Origin: Candidatus Thiodiazotropha sp. (ex Gloverina cf. vestifex)
GTDB lineage: Bacteria > Pseudomonadota > Gammaproteobacteria > Chromatiales > Chromatiaceae
Assembly: GCA_025656435.1 (NCBI GenBank)
Contig: JAHXHT010000103.1
Coordinates: 1 to 7,858, forward strand
Direction: 5' to 3'
Length of the DNA: 7,858 bases
This document shows, piece by piece, positions 1-6,628 of this stretch. Position 1 is the first letter of the stretch. The number at the start of each line of letters is the position of its first letter. The notes under the pieces are model-generated. The model ran no database searches, was not told where the DNA came from, and saw only the letters and a list, made by a program, of their open reading frames with translations. The translations under genes were made by a program, and so were the position numbers.

Positions 1-84
1 TTGTTTGCTTCATGGGGTCTATATAATGATTGGCCTAGAATGTGCACCATTATCCCTCAATCGATGGATTCGTTCAGAGCTTCC
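1..84. mobile_element. Left terminal inverted repeat: tip of an IS5-like insertion sequence
   Basis: Positions 1-84 are the reverse complement of 7773-7856 (position i pairs with 7857-i), with one mismatch at position 4. Read outward from the inside of the window, the tip begins GGAAGCTCTGAACG. This resembles, from memory, the IS5 end GGAAGGTGCGAATAAG. The next four bases inside (85-88, TTAG) read CTAA in the orientation of the element, matching the YTAR target duplication known for the IS5 subgroup. Identity stops at the tip. Because about 80 bp are shared, which is longer than usual IS5 terminal repeats, these are more likely the same end of two element copies than the two ends of one copy. 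No transposase lies inside the window, so the element would extend to the left. The family call is inferred from the ends only. Confidence 0.6.
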
Positions 85-203
85 TTAGGCATAGGCCACT
101 ATTTGCTCTAACAGGTGCTTATGTGAAAGTCACAAATATTGTGTTATGTAGACGGCACGAAAACTGTAATATGTGAAAAAAGTTCTCATCTCTCTCCTTG
201 TCT

Positions 204-275
204 GGGAATCGAGAGATAACTGGCAGTTGTCGGTTTTATTTGATGGAAAATAGCAACCTGCCAGAGAGGATTCCC
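204..275. repeat. Imperfect long hairpin
   Basis: GGGAATC at 204-210 pairs with GATTCCC at 269-275. CTGGCAG at 220-226 pairs with CTGCCAG at 258-264, and TTG at 227-229 pairs with CAA at 254-256, leaving an asymmetric internal loop (9 nt against 4 nt) and a 24-nt apical loop. An alternative pairing exists between AGATAAC at 214-220 and GTTATCT at 279-285. It could be a structured transcript, a remnant of a small palindromic element or part of a terminator region for minus-strand transcription. The sequence alone does not decide. It does not fit an integron attC pattern, since the flanking core motifs are absent. Confidence 0.4.
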
Positions 276-300
276 TTAGTTATCTTTAGGTTATCAGAAG

Positions 301-316
301 TTAGCGTCGATGCTAA
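301..316. repeat. 16-bp near-perfect palindrome
   Basis: TTAGCGTCGATGCTAA is self-complementary except for one mismatched pair at its sixth base. It could be an operator half-site pair or a small stem-loop 3' of the truncated btuD copy. No gene starts close enough to assign a role. Confidence 0.3.
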
Positions 317-391
317 ATAGTAAGGAAGTGGGTTCCTATTCGGTTGGCAGTTGATTGTTTGGGTTGAGAATGGATTTGGTGGACTCTTCAG

Positions 392-868
392 TTAATCGTC
401 TTTGTGAAGCCGCCGCCAAGGCAGTCTGGTGGGTTTTAACGCGTCCCCGTTGGCTTTAGTCAAAGCAATGTCATACGCATCGGCCAGGTTCTTCTCGTTG
501 AGTACCGCTTCCGCCGATCCTTCTGCGAGGGTGGTGCCCTGGTGCAGGAGCTGGAGTCGATGGCAGTAGTGGGCGGCGAGGCTCAGGTCGTGCAGGACGA
601 CAATGACTGAGTGGCCGCTTTCACAATGTTGTCTCAGCAGATTCATGACATCGAGCTGATGGGCAGGGTCGAGGGCGGAGACGGGTTCGTCCGCGAGCAG
701 GATGTCGGGCTCGGTGACCAGGGCACGGGCGAGCAGGACGCGGGCCTGTTCGCCGCCGGAGAGGGTGTTGAAGGCGCGATCTCGGAATGCAAGCAGATCG
801 GTCTGCCGGATGACCCTGTCGATGATCCCCCTGTCCGCTTCTCCCACGGATTGCCAGGGCTCCAGGTG
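392..868 (-). pseudogene. btuD: Truncated duplicate of btuD (C-terminal part only)
   Basis: This is a second copy of the last 477 bp of btuD, aligned to 2047-2523 without indels (constant offset 1655) and with about 32 base differences by my count (about 93% identity). It corresponds to residues 105-262 of BtuD. It keeps the ABC signature LSGGEQ, the Walker B run ILLADEP and the H-loop HD, but lacks the Walker A loop and Q-loop, so it cannot form a working ATPase. The frame is open down to its TAA stop, which sits at the same place as the stop of the intact gene. Homology ends abruptly at 868 on one side and at the stop codon on the other. The first possible start is a GTG at 847, without a convincing ribosome binding site. 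Only about 8 residues differ, so most base differences are silent. The copy therefore diverged while under selection, as part of a full gene, and was truncated later. Alternative: a chimeric assembly of two strains. Confidence 0.85.
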
Positions 869-913
869 GCGTGTTATCCCGCTATATAATCCGCGCAGGG
901 GATTGTTTTTGCG

Positions 914-1957
914 CTAATTAACGGCCTTTGATGAAATTGCCCGCTTAACCATTTTCTCTACATTGGGAACCATGTTGTCAGGTAACAACACAATGCCTGG
1001 GTGGTTCTGTGCGTATACGCGAAAAATTTCATCAGCAAAAGCTTGGCCAATGGCTGATACGCCCTCAAAGTCAAAGATGACGTATTGAAATCTCTCTATA
1101 CGGGCTAATAATCTTTTCGCTTGAGATCTTGAGACTAGCTTTTCAGTTCCATACTGAGCTAGCCGGACAGGGATAACCGTTTTATTGAACTGAAACTCAT
1201 CCGGCCCGGCAAAATCATCAAATACGGTTTGAATATTGCGCTCAGAATCCCGGTTTATGAGCATGTAGACTGCCGTGCCAACTTCACTGTCCGTAATATT
1301 GGATTCCAGGATATAGTCAAATTCGAAATTGTCATCGTGGCTGAATTTTATACCTCTTGATTCGATTTCAAATTGACCAAATACCCTGGAAGTAAAAAAT
1401 ATTCCCTCACCCGTATGATTGTCCGGGTCAGTTGTCAGTTTCCCTTTTGATAACTCGAACAGGGCTTGGCGCTCATCGCTTAATTCACAAAGCCGTTTGA
1501 TTTTTCTGAAAATACCTTCGCCATCATCAATCACAAAAATCATGATTTTTTCTTGATCTCTAATGGCAGAGATAAAGATATGCTCACCACTGGAATGGTC
1601 AATCACATTATTTACCATTTCAGTAAAACCGTATTGGCATATATCGAATATGTTCTCAGGCAGGCCATCAAATACGAAGGAGAAATGATCTCTCCAAACG
1701 CCGTCTTCCGTAAACTCGTTTGTAAGCGGAAACAATGAGTTATGTTTCCTTGAGTCACCCAGAAAATAGCGTTTTCCCTTACCGCTGCCCGTCGAACTTA
1801 GCCACCCTTCTTGTTCCAGGCGTTTAATATGATTATTTACCGCCTGGGGGGTAATTGAGAATAAATTGGCAATATGTTTAGAAATATCAGTGGGATGGTG
1901 CCTCACATCCCGGACTATTTGGCGCCTGATTTTCTTGCCTCTTTCTCTGTTATTCAC
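914..1957 (-). CDS. Winged-helix / GHKL ATPase / STAS-like (DUF4325) regulatory protein
   Basis: A 347-residue protein with three parts. Residues about 8-67 are a winged helix: a recognition helix around TPQAVNNHIKRLEQEG and a basic wing near GSGKGKRYFLG. Residues about 98-235 are a GHKL (histidine-kinase-like) ATPase: N-box EMVNNVIDHS at 113-122, G1 box DDGEGI at 144-149, and a second glycine box HTGEGIFFTSRVF at 181-193. There is no phosphoacceptor H-box, so it is not a sensor kinase. Residues about 255-347 resemble the STAS-like DUF4325 family, with the core VIFDFEGVSAIGQAFADEIF at 293-312. Aligned by eye with SpoIIAA, the phosphorylated serine position is a glutamine (Q305). The start is GTG at 1957 with AGGA six bases upstream. 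The architecture recalls a SpoIIAB/SpoIIAA anti-sigma switch fused to a DNA-binding domain, but that role is inference and no function is established to my knowledge. The gene is much richer in A+T than the btu genes and sits between two copies of the btuD 3' end, both signs of acquisition. No terminator is visible in the 45 bp after the TAG stop. Confidence 0.85.
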   Translation of the reverse strand: MNNRERGKKIRRQIVRDVRHHPTDISKHIANLFSITPQAVNNHIKRLEQEGWLSSTGSGKGKRYFLGDSRKHNSLFPLTNEFTEDGVWRDHFSFVFDGLPENIFDICQYGFTEMVNNVIDHSSGEHIFISAIRDQEKIMIFVIDDGEGIFRKIKRLCELSDERQALFELSKGKLTTDPDNHTGEGIFFTSRVFGQFEIESRGIKFSHDDNFEFDYILESNITDSEVGTAVYMLINRDSERNIQTVFDDFAGPDEFQFNKTVIPVRLAQYGTEKLVSRSQAKRLLARIERFQYVIFDFEGVSAIGQAFADEIFRVYAQNHPGIVLLPDNMVPNVEKMVKRAISSKAVN

Positions 1958-1963
1958 TGTGGG

Positions 1964-2014
1964 TCCTTTAAGATAATTATTTTCTTAAAGGATAAAGTAG
2001 GTTTACTTAAAGGA
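1964..2014 (-). promoter_or_regulatory. Triple 9-bp motif: candidate operator or SD-masking hairpin
   Basis: The 9-mer CTTAAAGGA occurs exactly three times: on the plus strand at 2006-2014 and 1984-1992 (22 bp apart, about two helical turns) and inverted at 1964-1972. Read on the minus strand, the 1972-1964 copy contains the Shine-Dalgarno AGGA of the GTG at 1957. The other two copies read TCCTTTAAG, so either could pair with it over 9 bp (loop 11 nt for the nearer copy). Two readings are possible: an operator for the gene's own winged helix, or an RNA hairpin hiding the ribosome binding site. A degenerate fourth copy may lie near 2026-2035. Conserved motif, spacing and position are seen; the function is inferred. 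Confidence 0.55.
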
Positions 2015-2017
2015 CAA
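1989..2017 (-). promoter_or_regulatory. Weak candidate promoter of the wHTH-ATPase-STAS gene
   Basis: On the minus strand TTGTCC (2017-2012) and TATCCT (1994-1989) are separated by 17 bp, each matching the sigma-70 consensus at 4 of 6 positions. If real, the two outer 9-bp motif copies overlap the -35/spacer and the -10, which would suit autorepression by the winged helix. Transcripts starting near 1982 would then lack the pairing arm of the SD hairpin, so this promoter and the hairpin model exclude each other. The gene could also be read from the btu operon, since no terminator follows btuD. Confidence 0.25.
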
Positions 2018-2046
2018 GGGACATTTTTTAAGGGGTTCGGCTGTCT

Positions 2047-2523
2047 TTATTCGTCTTTGTGAAGCCGCCGCCAAGGCAGGCTGGTGGGTTTTAACGCATT
2101 CCCGTTGGCTTTGGTCAGCGCAATGTCATAAGCATCGGCCAGGTTCTTCTCGTTGAGTACCGTTTCCGATGATCCTTCTGCGAGGGTGGTGCCTTGATGC
2201 AGTAGCTGGAGTCGATGGCAGTAGTGAGCGGCGAGGCTGAGGTCGTGCAGGACGACGATGACAGAGTGGCCGCTTTCGCAGTGTTGTCTCAGCAGGTTCA
2301 TGACATCGAGCTGATGGGCGGGGTCGAGGGCGGAGACGGGTTCGTCCGCCAGCAGGATGTCGGGCTCGGTGACCAGGGCGCGGGCGAGGAGGACGCGGGC
2401 CTGTTCGCCGCCGGAGAGGGTGTTGAAGGCGCGATCTCGGAACGCCAGCAGATCGGTCTGTCGGATGACCCTGTCGATGATCTCCCTGTCCTCGTCTCCC
2501 ACGGATTGCCAAGGCTCCAGGTG
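2047..2523 (-). repeat. Direct repeat, right copy (3' end of intact btuD)
   Basis: This is the partner of 392-868 in the same orientation, with about 32 substitutions and no indels over 477 bp. Homology runs from the btuD stop codon to GGTG at 2520-2523. Beyond 2523 the right copy continues into btuD, whereas the left copy enters unrelated sequence at 869. The two copies bracket the wHTH-ATPase-STAS gene and its control region, a unit of 1655 bp from one repeat to the same point in the next. Confidence 0.9.
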
Positions 2524-2835
2524 CGGGGTGCGGCCGAGTTCGATGATCCTCTCCACGCTCATGGGCCAGGCGATCTCGCTCAGTTGCTGGAGGTAGGCGA
2601 TACGCCTGGCCCGCGCTTGGTGGGGGAGGGATTCGACCCCTTGACCGTCGAGGGTGAGCTCGCCGGCGTCTGGCTCGATCACACCGGCGAGGATGCGCAG
2701 CAGGGTGCTCTTGCCCGCGCCGTTGGGACCGATCAGGCCCAGCATCTCCCCCGGTTGCAGTGAGATGTCGACACCCTTCAGGATCGGCCGCTGCCCACGG
2801 CTGAGGGATAACGCCCTGCCGTTCAACAGACTCAT
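2047..2835 (-). CDS. btuD: BtuD, ATP-binding subunit of the cobalamin ABC importer
   Basis: A 262-residue cytoplasmic ATPase that powers corrinoid import through BtuC. Visible motifs: Walker A GPNGAGKST at 36-44, Q-loop glutamine in YLQQLS near 83-84, signature LSGGEQ at 140-145, Walker B ILLADEP at 160-166 with its catalytic glutamate, D-loop SALD, and H-loop histidine H197. I chose the ATG at 2835: it overlaps the btuC stop as ATGA and opens with MSLLNGRALSL, the expected first strand. The frame stays open upstream to 3252, but that part only shadows btuC. The last 158 codons are repeated at 392-868. An incoming element may have replaced this 3' end with a homologous one, leaving the protein intact. 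A haem or siderophore ATPase of the same family would look alike; the riboswitch and neighbours favour cobalamin. Confidence 0.88.
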   Translation of the reverse strand: MSLLNGRALSLSRGQRPILKGVDISLQPGEMLGLIGPNGAGKSTLLRILAGVIEPDAGELTLDGQGVESLPHQARARRIAYLQQLSEIAWPMSVERIIELGRTPHLEPWQSVGDEDREIIDRVIRQTDLLAFRDRAFNTLSGGEQARVLLARALVTEPDILLADEPVSALDPAHQLDVMNLLRQHCESGHSVIVVLHDLSLAAHYCHRLQLLHQGTTLAEGSSETVLNEKNLADAYDIALTKANGNALKPTSLPWRRLHKDE

Positions 2836-3833
2836 ACGCCCCTCCCTCTGTGGTGCAGGATCAGCCAGAGAAAGAAGGGGGCGCCGATGAGGGAGGTGAC
2901 CACGCCCACCTTGATTTCGCCCTGCACCGGCAGCAGGCGCACGCCCATGTCGGCTAGCATCAGCAGCAGTGCGCCGCCCATGGCGCTGGGGAGCAGCAAC
3001 CGGCTGGGCTGGTAGCCAACCAGGGGGCGCAGCAGGTGGGGCACCACCAGGCCGATGAAGCCGATGGCGCCGGTGACGGAGATGGCCGATCCCACCGCCA
3101 GGGCGACGGCGAGAAAGAGGCGTCTTTTCAGGTTGGGCAGGTCGGCGCCCATGGAGCTGGCGGTCTCTTCCCCCAAGGTGAGCAGATCGAGGGGGCGACC
3201 CTGTCGCCAGATCAGCAGCCAGCCCAGCAGGGTGCCGGGGAGGAGAATCCACAGCTCGTTACGGCTGACATTGGCCAGGGAGCCGAGCATCCAGAGGGCG
3301 ATCTCCTGCACCGCGTAGGGGCTGGGTGCCAGGTTGAGCAGCAGGGAGACCAGGGCCAGGGCGAAGGCGTTGACCGCCACCCCTGCCAGGATCAGGGTGA
3401 GGGTGCCCCCGTCGCGACCGGCCAGGAGGTAGGCCGTCAGGGTCGCCAGCAGAGCCCCCGCCATGCCCCCCAATGGCAGTGCGTAGGCGAAGAGGCCGGC
3501 GACGCCGAAGTAGAGGGTGATGACAGCACCCAGGGCCGCGCCGCTGGCGCTGCCGACCAGGCCGGGACTGGCCAGGGGATTGCGCAGCAGGGATTGCATC
3601 ACCGCGCCGCAGAGGCCGAGGGAGGCCCCGGCCAGCAGGGCGACCAGGGTTCTCGGGATGCGCAACTCGGTGAGGATCAGGCTGTAGACGCCGGGTTTTT
3701 CGCCGAAGCTCTCCTGCAGTGCCTGCATCAGCGGCAGCGGTTGGCTGCCGATCGTCAGGGAGAGCAGGGCGGTGATGACGATGGCGCCGCCGAGGGAGAG
3801 CATCAGCCGGTGTTGTCTGATGGCGGCGATCAT
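2832..3833 (-). CDS. btuC: BtuC, permease subunit of the cobalamin ABC importer (FecCD family)
   Basis: A 333-residue inner-membrane permease, the usual length for the family. It has many hydrophobic segments, beginning near residues 10-30. The FecCD hallmark RIPRTLVALLAGASLGLCGA occurs near 58-77 and is followed by MQSLLRNPLASPG. The C-terminal half carries GFIGLVVPHLLRPLVG, the cytoplasmic loop that contacts the ATPase, and a final hydrophobic segment ending in PFFLWLIL. A BtuC dimer forms the channel that takes corrinoid from BtuF. Its ATG at 3833 overlaps the btuF stop (ATGA), and its own TGA overlaps the btuD start, so the three inner-membrane-system genes are translationally coupled. 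Iron-siderophore permeases share this fold; the operon context decides for B12. Confidence 0.9.
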   Translation of the reverse strand: MIAAIRQHRLMLSLGGAIVITALLSLTIGSQPLPLMQALQESFGEKPGVYSLILTELRIPRTLVALLAGASLGLCGAVMQSLLRNPLASPGLVGSASGAALGAVITLYFGVAGLFAYALPLGGMAGALLATLTAYLLAGRDGGTLTLILAGVAVNAFALALVSLLLNLAPSPYAVQEIALWMLGSLANVSRNELWILLPGTLLGWLLIWRQGRPLDLLTLGEETASSMGADLPNLKRRLFLAVALAVGSAISVTGAIGFIGLVVPHLLRPLVGYQPSRLLLPSAMGGALLLMLADMGVRLLPVQGEIKVGVVTSLIGAPFFLWLILHHRGRGV

Positions 3834-4660
3834 CGATCTCTCTCCCTCACTCTCGCCTGCTGCAACAGCGCCACTGCATCGGCCAGCATCGGCCCGGGGC
3901 AGATCCAGTACTTGTAGGGTATCTCCACCATGGGATGCTTCGCCAGCAGGCGTTTCAGGGCGGGGTGCTGTAGCTGCCTTTCCGCCAAGGAATCCCCCGA
4001 GCCGGTATAGGCAGAGGTGAAGATAGTCTCGGGTTGCCAGTGCAGGACCTTTTCCAGCGGCACCGGGGTATAGCCTTTGACGCCCTGCTGTGCTGCCAGG
4101 TTGTGCCAGCCCGCGAGTCGCAGGGCCTCGTCCTGCAGGGTGTCGCTGCCGCTGGTGTAACCGCGGGGTTGCAGGAAGATCGCCGTTGGTGGGTGAGCGG
4201 CTTTTGCTGCGCCGGACTGCAGCCGTTGCTGCATCTGTTGTATCAGCGATTCACCCCGCGACCCCTGGCCAAGCCGGGCTGCGAGTTGGCGAATATCCTT
4301 AACGATATCGTCGAAGCGATGGCCGAGGGAGAGTTGATGTAGTGGGTAGCCCAGTTGTTTGAGGGTCGTGCGTAGACGTGGATTGGTGTGGGGTGTGACC
4401 AGTATCAGATCGGGTTTGAGACGGATGATCTCCTCGGCCCGGGCATGGTTGAGGGGAAAGGCTGCGGCCTCATCCGCCACGAAGGAGCTGTCGGGATCCC
4501 GGGAGAGATGGCTGACCGACGCCACCTGTTGGGGGTCGGCCAGCATCAGGAGCAGCTGATCGCTGCAGAGGTTGACCGAGACCACCCGTTGGGGTGGCTC
4601 GGCGGCGATAGCCATGCCTGAGATGAGAAACAGTAGTGTGGCGATCACTTTAATCTGCAT
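3830..4660 (-). CDS. btuF: BtuF, periplasmic cobalamin-binding protein
   Basis: A 276-residue binding protein with an N-terminal signal peptide: K4, hydrophobic core VIATLLFLISG, and a probable cleavage after AIA near residue 19. The mature start PQRVVSVNLCSDQLLLMLAD is typical of the BtuF/FepB-type (helical backbone) fold, as are LKPDLILVTPHTNPRLRTTLKQLG and PLEKVLHWQPETIFTS. It captures corrinoid released by BtuB and delivers it to BtuC. The ATG lies 3 nt after the btuB stop, with only AGG two bases before it, so initiation probably depends on ribosomes finishing btuB. Its stop overlaps the btuC start. No lipobox cysteine is present at the signal cleavage site, so a soluble periplasmic protein is expected. 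Confidence 0.85.
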   Translation of the reverse strand: MQIKVIATLLFLISGMAIAAEPPQRVVSVNLCSDQLLLMLADPQQVASVSHLSRDPDSSFVADEAAAFPLNHARAEEIIRLKPDLILVTPHTNPRLRTTLKQLGYPLHQLSLGHRFDDIVKDIRQLAARLGQGSRGESLIQQMQQRLQSGAAKAAHPPTAIFLQPRGYTSGSDTLQDEALRLAGWHNLAAQQGVKGYTPVPLEKVLHWQPETIFTSAYTGSGDSLAERQLQHPALKRLLAKHPMVEIPYKYWICPGPMLADAVALLQQARVRERDR

Positions 4661-4663
4661 AAC

Positions 4664-6622
4664 CTATTCGATGCGGTAGTTCAGGGTCAGCCAAAGGTTT
4701 CGCTCCGGCGCCGGGAAGAAGGCGGCGCTTCTTATGAAACTGGCATCGAATCCGACAGCGCCGGCATTCGAGTACTGTTTATCGAGCAGATTATCGATCC
4801 GAAGGCCGATGCGCCAGGGGCCGGTGGTGAATTGAGCGCCGAGATTGAGGACGCCATAACCGGGTAGCATTTCAAAGCTGTTGCCGAAATCGCCTCCTAA
4901 CACCCGCTGATTGCTGAAGAGGCCTTCGGCGAAGAGGTTCCACTTGGCGGACAGGCGCCAGTCTCCAGACACCTGGCCGGTTCGCGCTGCCACCAGAGGT
5001 ATGCGGTTCCCGTCGAAGGGGCCGTCGGTGATGCGGGGGTCGGTGTAGGTGAGGCTGCCGTTCAACGTGATATCGGGACGGAGCTGCCAGCTGCCCTCCA
5101 GCGTGGCGCCTTCGCGTCGTGTCTCGTCCAGGTTGATATTGCTGAGGCCGGATGTGTCGAAGCTGATCTCGTTGTCGAGGTTGAGCCGGTAGATCACCAG
5201 TTTGGCGTTGAAGCCGGCCCGGCGCCACTCGGCGCCTGCCTCTTGGGAGATACCGGTCTGATTCTCCAGTCCCACCGGCTGGCCGAAGACCGGGTTGGTA
5301 TGTTCGTCCACGGTGGCAAAGCGGAAATTTTCATCGACACGAATGAACAGGCGCAGATTTTCGTTCGGTCTCAGACTGATACCCAAAGAGCCGGCGTTGA
5401 AACTGTCGTCCAGCTGATCATCTGTTGTGCTGGTCTCGATACGGTTATCAACCGAAGTGCGGCGAATGCCTGTGGTCACGGAGATGCGGTTGGTGGCGGG
5501 GATGGCCAGTTGGAGATATAGCGCATCCACGGATTGATCGAGCAGTTGTGGGCCGAAGCTGGTGCGCAGGGTATAGTCAGTCCGCTCCAGGTCGGCGCCT
5601 GCGGTCACATGCATTTCACCAGTGGATAGCGGGTACACGCCCACGAAGCGGGGATTGAAACCCTTGACCACTCTATCTTGGGTCGAGAGCGTACCGGGGA
5701 AAGCGCGGAAACTGGTTTGAAACTCCCGATCATTGTCACGGCGTGTCAGCTCACCCTCGAAGGTCCAGTGAGCCCCCAGGGCCTGTTGCAGTCCGAGTCG
5801 GCTAACATTTGATGCCGTATCGCTGAAGTCTCCGGCATAGGCTGCGACCGACTGTCTACGATCCTGTGCCATCTCATCGGCAAAGAGTGAGCCTGGCAGT
5901 TGCTGATGGTGATCGATCTGTTGCTGTTCGAAGAAGACACCACCGTTCTGATATTGATAGTCGAACCGCAGATTGAAGTCCTTGCGATCGGTTTCGTTGT
6001 TGTCGCGGTAGTTGTCGCTCTTGCGCTGTTTTGCGGAGAAGCGATAGGCCAGCCCGTTATCCAGACGGTTGCTGATGTCGGCATAGCCTTCGCGTCCCTT
6101 GTAGCTGCCGGCGGCGGCAGCGATGTTGGCGGAGAAAGCGTCAGGCTCACGGGTGATGATGTTCACCATGCCGCCCACTGCCTGGTTGCCGTAGAGCGTA
6201 CCGGCGCTTCCCTGGACGATTTCGACCCGCTCCACCCGGCGCATGTCGATGGTGTTGAGGTCTGGTGCGGCGATGTCGCTGGGATTGTTCAGTCGCCGTC
6301 CGTCTACCAGGATCAGGATGTTGGATCCTGCTGTGGGCCCGAAGCCCCGCATGTCGATGGTGGCCTGGCTGCCGTCGCCGTAGAGGCTGTTGATCTGGAT
6401 GCCGCTGCGGGACTGCAGCAGCTGTTGCAGGTTTTGTGCGCCACTCTGTTCGATCTCATCCCGATCGATCACGGTAATGCTGGCAGGAGTTTCGATGCTT
6501 TTCTGTTCCGTGCGTGAGGCACTGATAACAATGGTGGGTAGATGAAATGCCGCCTGTAGTGGCAGGTTCGAAAACAGTAACAGGCCGGCTGTAAAGCAGC
6601 GGCTTCTTCTTGGATATTTCAC
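4664..6622 (-). CDS. btuB: BtuB-type TonB-dependent outer-membrane cobalamin receptor
   Basis: A 652-residue outer-membrane receptor, somewhat longer than E. coli BtuB (614). It opens with a signal peptide (KYPRRSRC basic part, FTAGLLLFSNLPLQA core), then a TonB-box-like PTIVISASR near residue 29. The plug follows, with PASITVIDRDEIEQSGAQNL, the ILILVDGRRLNNP strand and VERVEIVQGSAGTLYGNQAVGGMVNIITR. The barrel ends with the family's C-terminal pattern NLLDKQYSNAG ... APERNLWLTLNYRIE. The final residue is glutamate rather than the usual aromatic. I chose GTG at 6622 rather than the in-frame GTG at 6643, because GGGAG (6633-6629) lies exactly 6 nt upstream and the upstream GTG falls inside a hairpin that would mask this site. 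The riboswitch makes a corrinoid substrate likely; it pulls cobalamin across the outer membrane using TonB energy. Confidence 0.87.
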   Translation of the reverse strand: MKYPRRSRCFTAGLLLFSNLPLQAAFHLPTIVISASRTEQKSIETPASITVIDRDEIEQSGAQNLQQLLQSRSGIQINSLYGDGSQATIDMRGFGPTAGSNILILVDGRRLNNPSDIAAPDLNTIDMRRVERVEIVQGSAGTLYGNQAVGGMVNIITREPDAFSANIAAAAGSYKGREGYADISNRLDNGLAYRFSAKQRKSDNYRDNNETDRKDFNLRFDYQYQNGGVFFEQQQIDHHQQLPGSLFADEMAQDRRQSVAAYAGDFSDTASNVSRLGLQQALGAHWTFEGELTRRDNDREFQTSFRAFPGTLSTQDRVVKGFNPRFVGVYPLSTGEMHVTAGADLERTDYTLRTSFGPQLLDQSVDALYLQLAIPATNRISVTTGIRRTSVDNRIETSTTDDQLDDSFNAGSLGISLRPNENLRLFIRVDENFRFATVDEHTNPVFGQPVGLENQTGISQEAGAEWRRAGFNAKLVIYRLNLDNEISFDTSGLSNINLDETRREGATLEGSWQLRPDITLNGSLTYTDPRITDGPFDGNRIPLVAARTGQVSGDWRLSAKWNLFAEGLFSNQRVLGGDFGNSFEMLPGYGVLNLGAQFTTGPWRIGLRIDNLLDKQYSNAGAVGFDASFIRSAAFFPAPERNLWLTLNYRIE

Positions 6623-6628
6623 GATTGA

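Larger units (their letters stand above)
85..391. other. Gene-free intergenic stretch with several palindromes
   Basis: I see no credible coding region on either strand, and base composition is clearly richer in A+T than the btu genes. It lies between the left IS tip and the stop codon of the truncated btuD copy. It holds a hyphenated palindrome TGTGA-AAG-TCACA at 122-134, a palindrome CACAA-ATA-TTGTG at 131-143 overlapping it, a large imperfect hairpin at 204-275, a 16-bp near-palindrome at 301-316 and a small hairpin AGGAA-GTGGG-TTCCT at 323-337. The 9-mer TGGCAGTTG occurs twice (221-229 and 345-353). If the duplicated btuD 3' end at 392-868 is the original one, this would be the native sequence downstream of the operon. 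No convincing intrinsic terminator is visible: the only T run on the minus strand (181-176) is 22 nt from the stem base of the large hairpin. Confidence 0.5.

Noticed and set aside
122..134. CRP-like site TGTGA...TCACA
   Set aside because: The half-sites are separated by 3 bp rather than the 6 bp that CRP needs.
176..216. Intrinsic terminator on the minus strand (TCTCTC/GAGAGA stem before a T run)
   Set aside because: The stem is short and AT/CT-rich with a 14-nt loop, and the T run lies about 9 nt after it, which is not a convincing terminator.
214..285. Integron attC site
   Set aside because: The inverted ends lack the conserved attC core motifs, and there is no integrase or cassette array.
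885..890. TATAAT as a plus-strand -10 box
   Set aside because: No -35 match 15-19 bp upstream and no plus-strand gene follows.
892..914. Terminator after the wHTH-ATPase-STAS gene
   Set aside because: Only a 5-bp GCGCA/TGCGC pairing exists, with no T tract after it.
2836..3252. Open frame extending BtuD upstream to 401 residues
   Set aside because: The extension is a proline- and arginine-rich shadow of btuC. The ATG at 2835 overlapping the btuC stop begins a normal-length ATPase.
3036..3917. Long plus-strand open frame (293 codons) opposite btuC
   Set aside because: Rich in G, Q, E and D with no domain; a shadow of the GC-rich permease gene on the other strand.
5900..6517. Plus-strand open frame (205 codons) opposite btuB
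   Set aside because: Shadow of the receptor's N-terminal coding region, with no ribosome binding site or recognisable domain.
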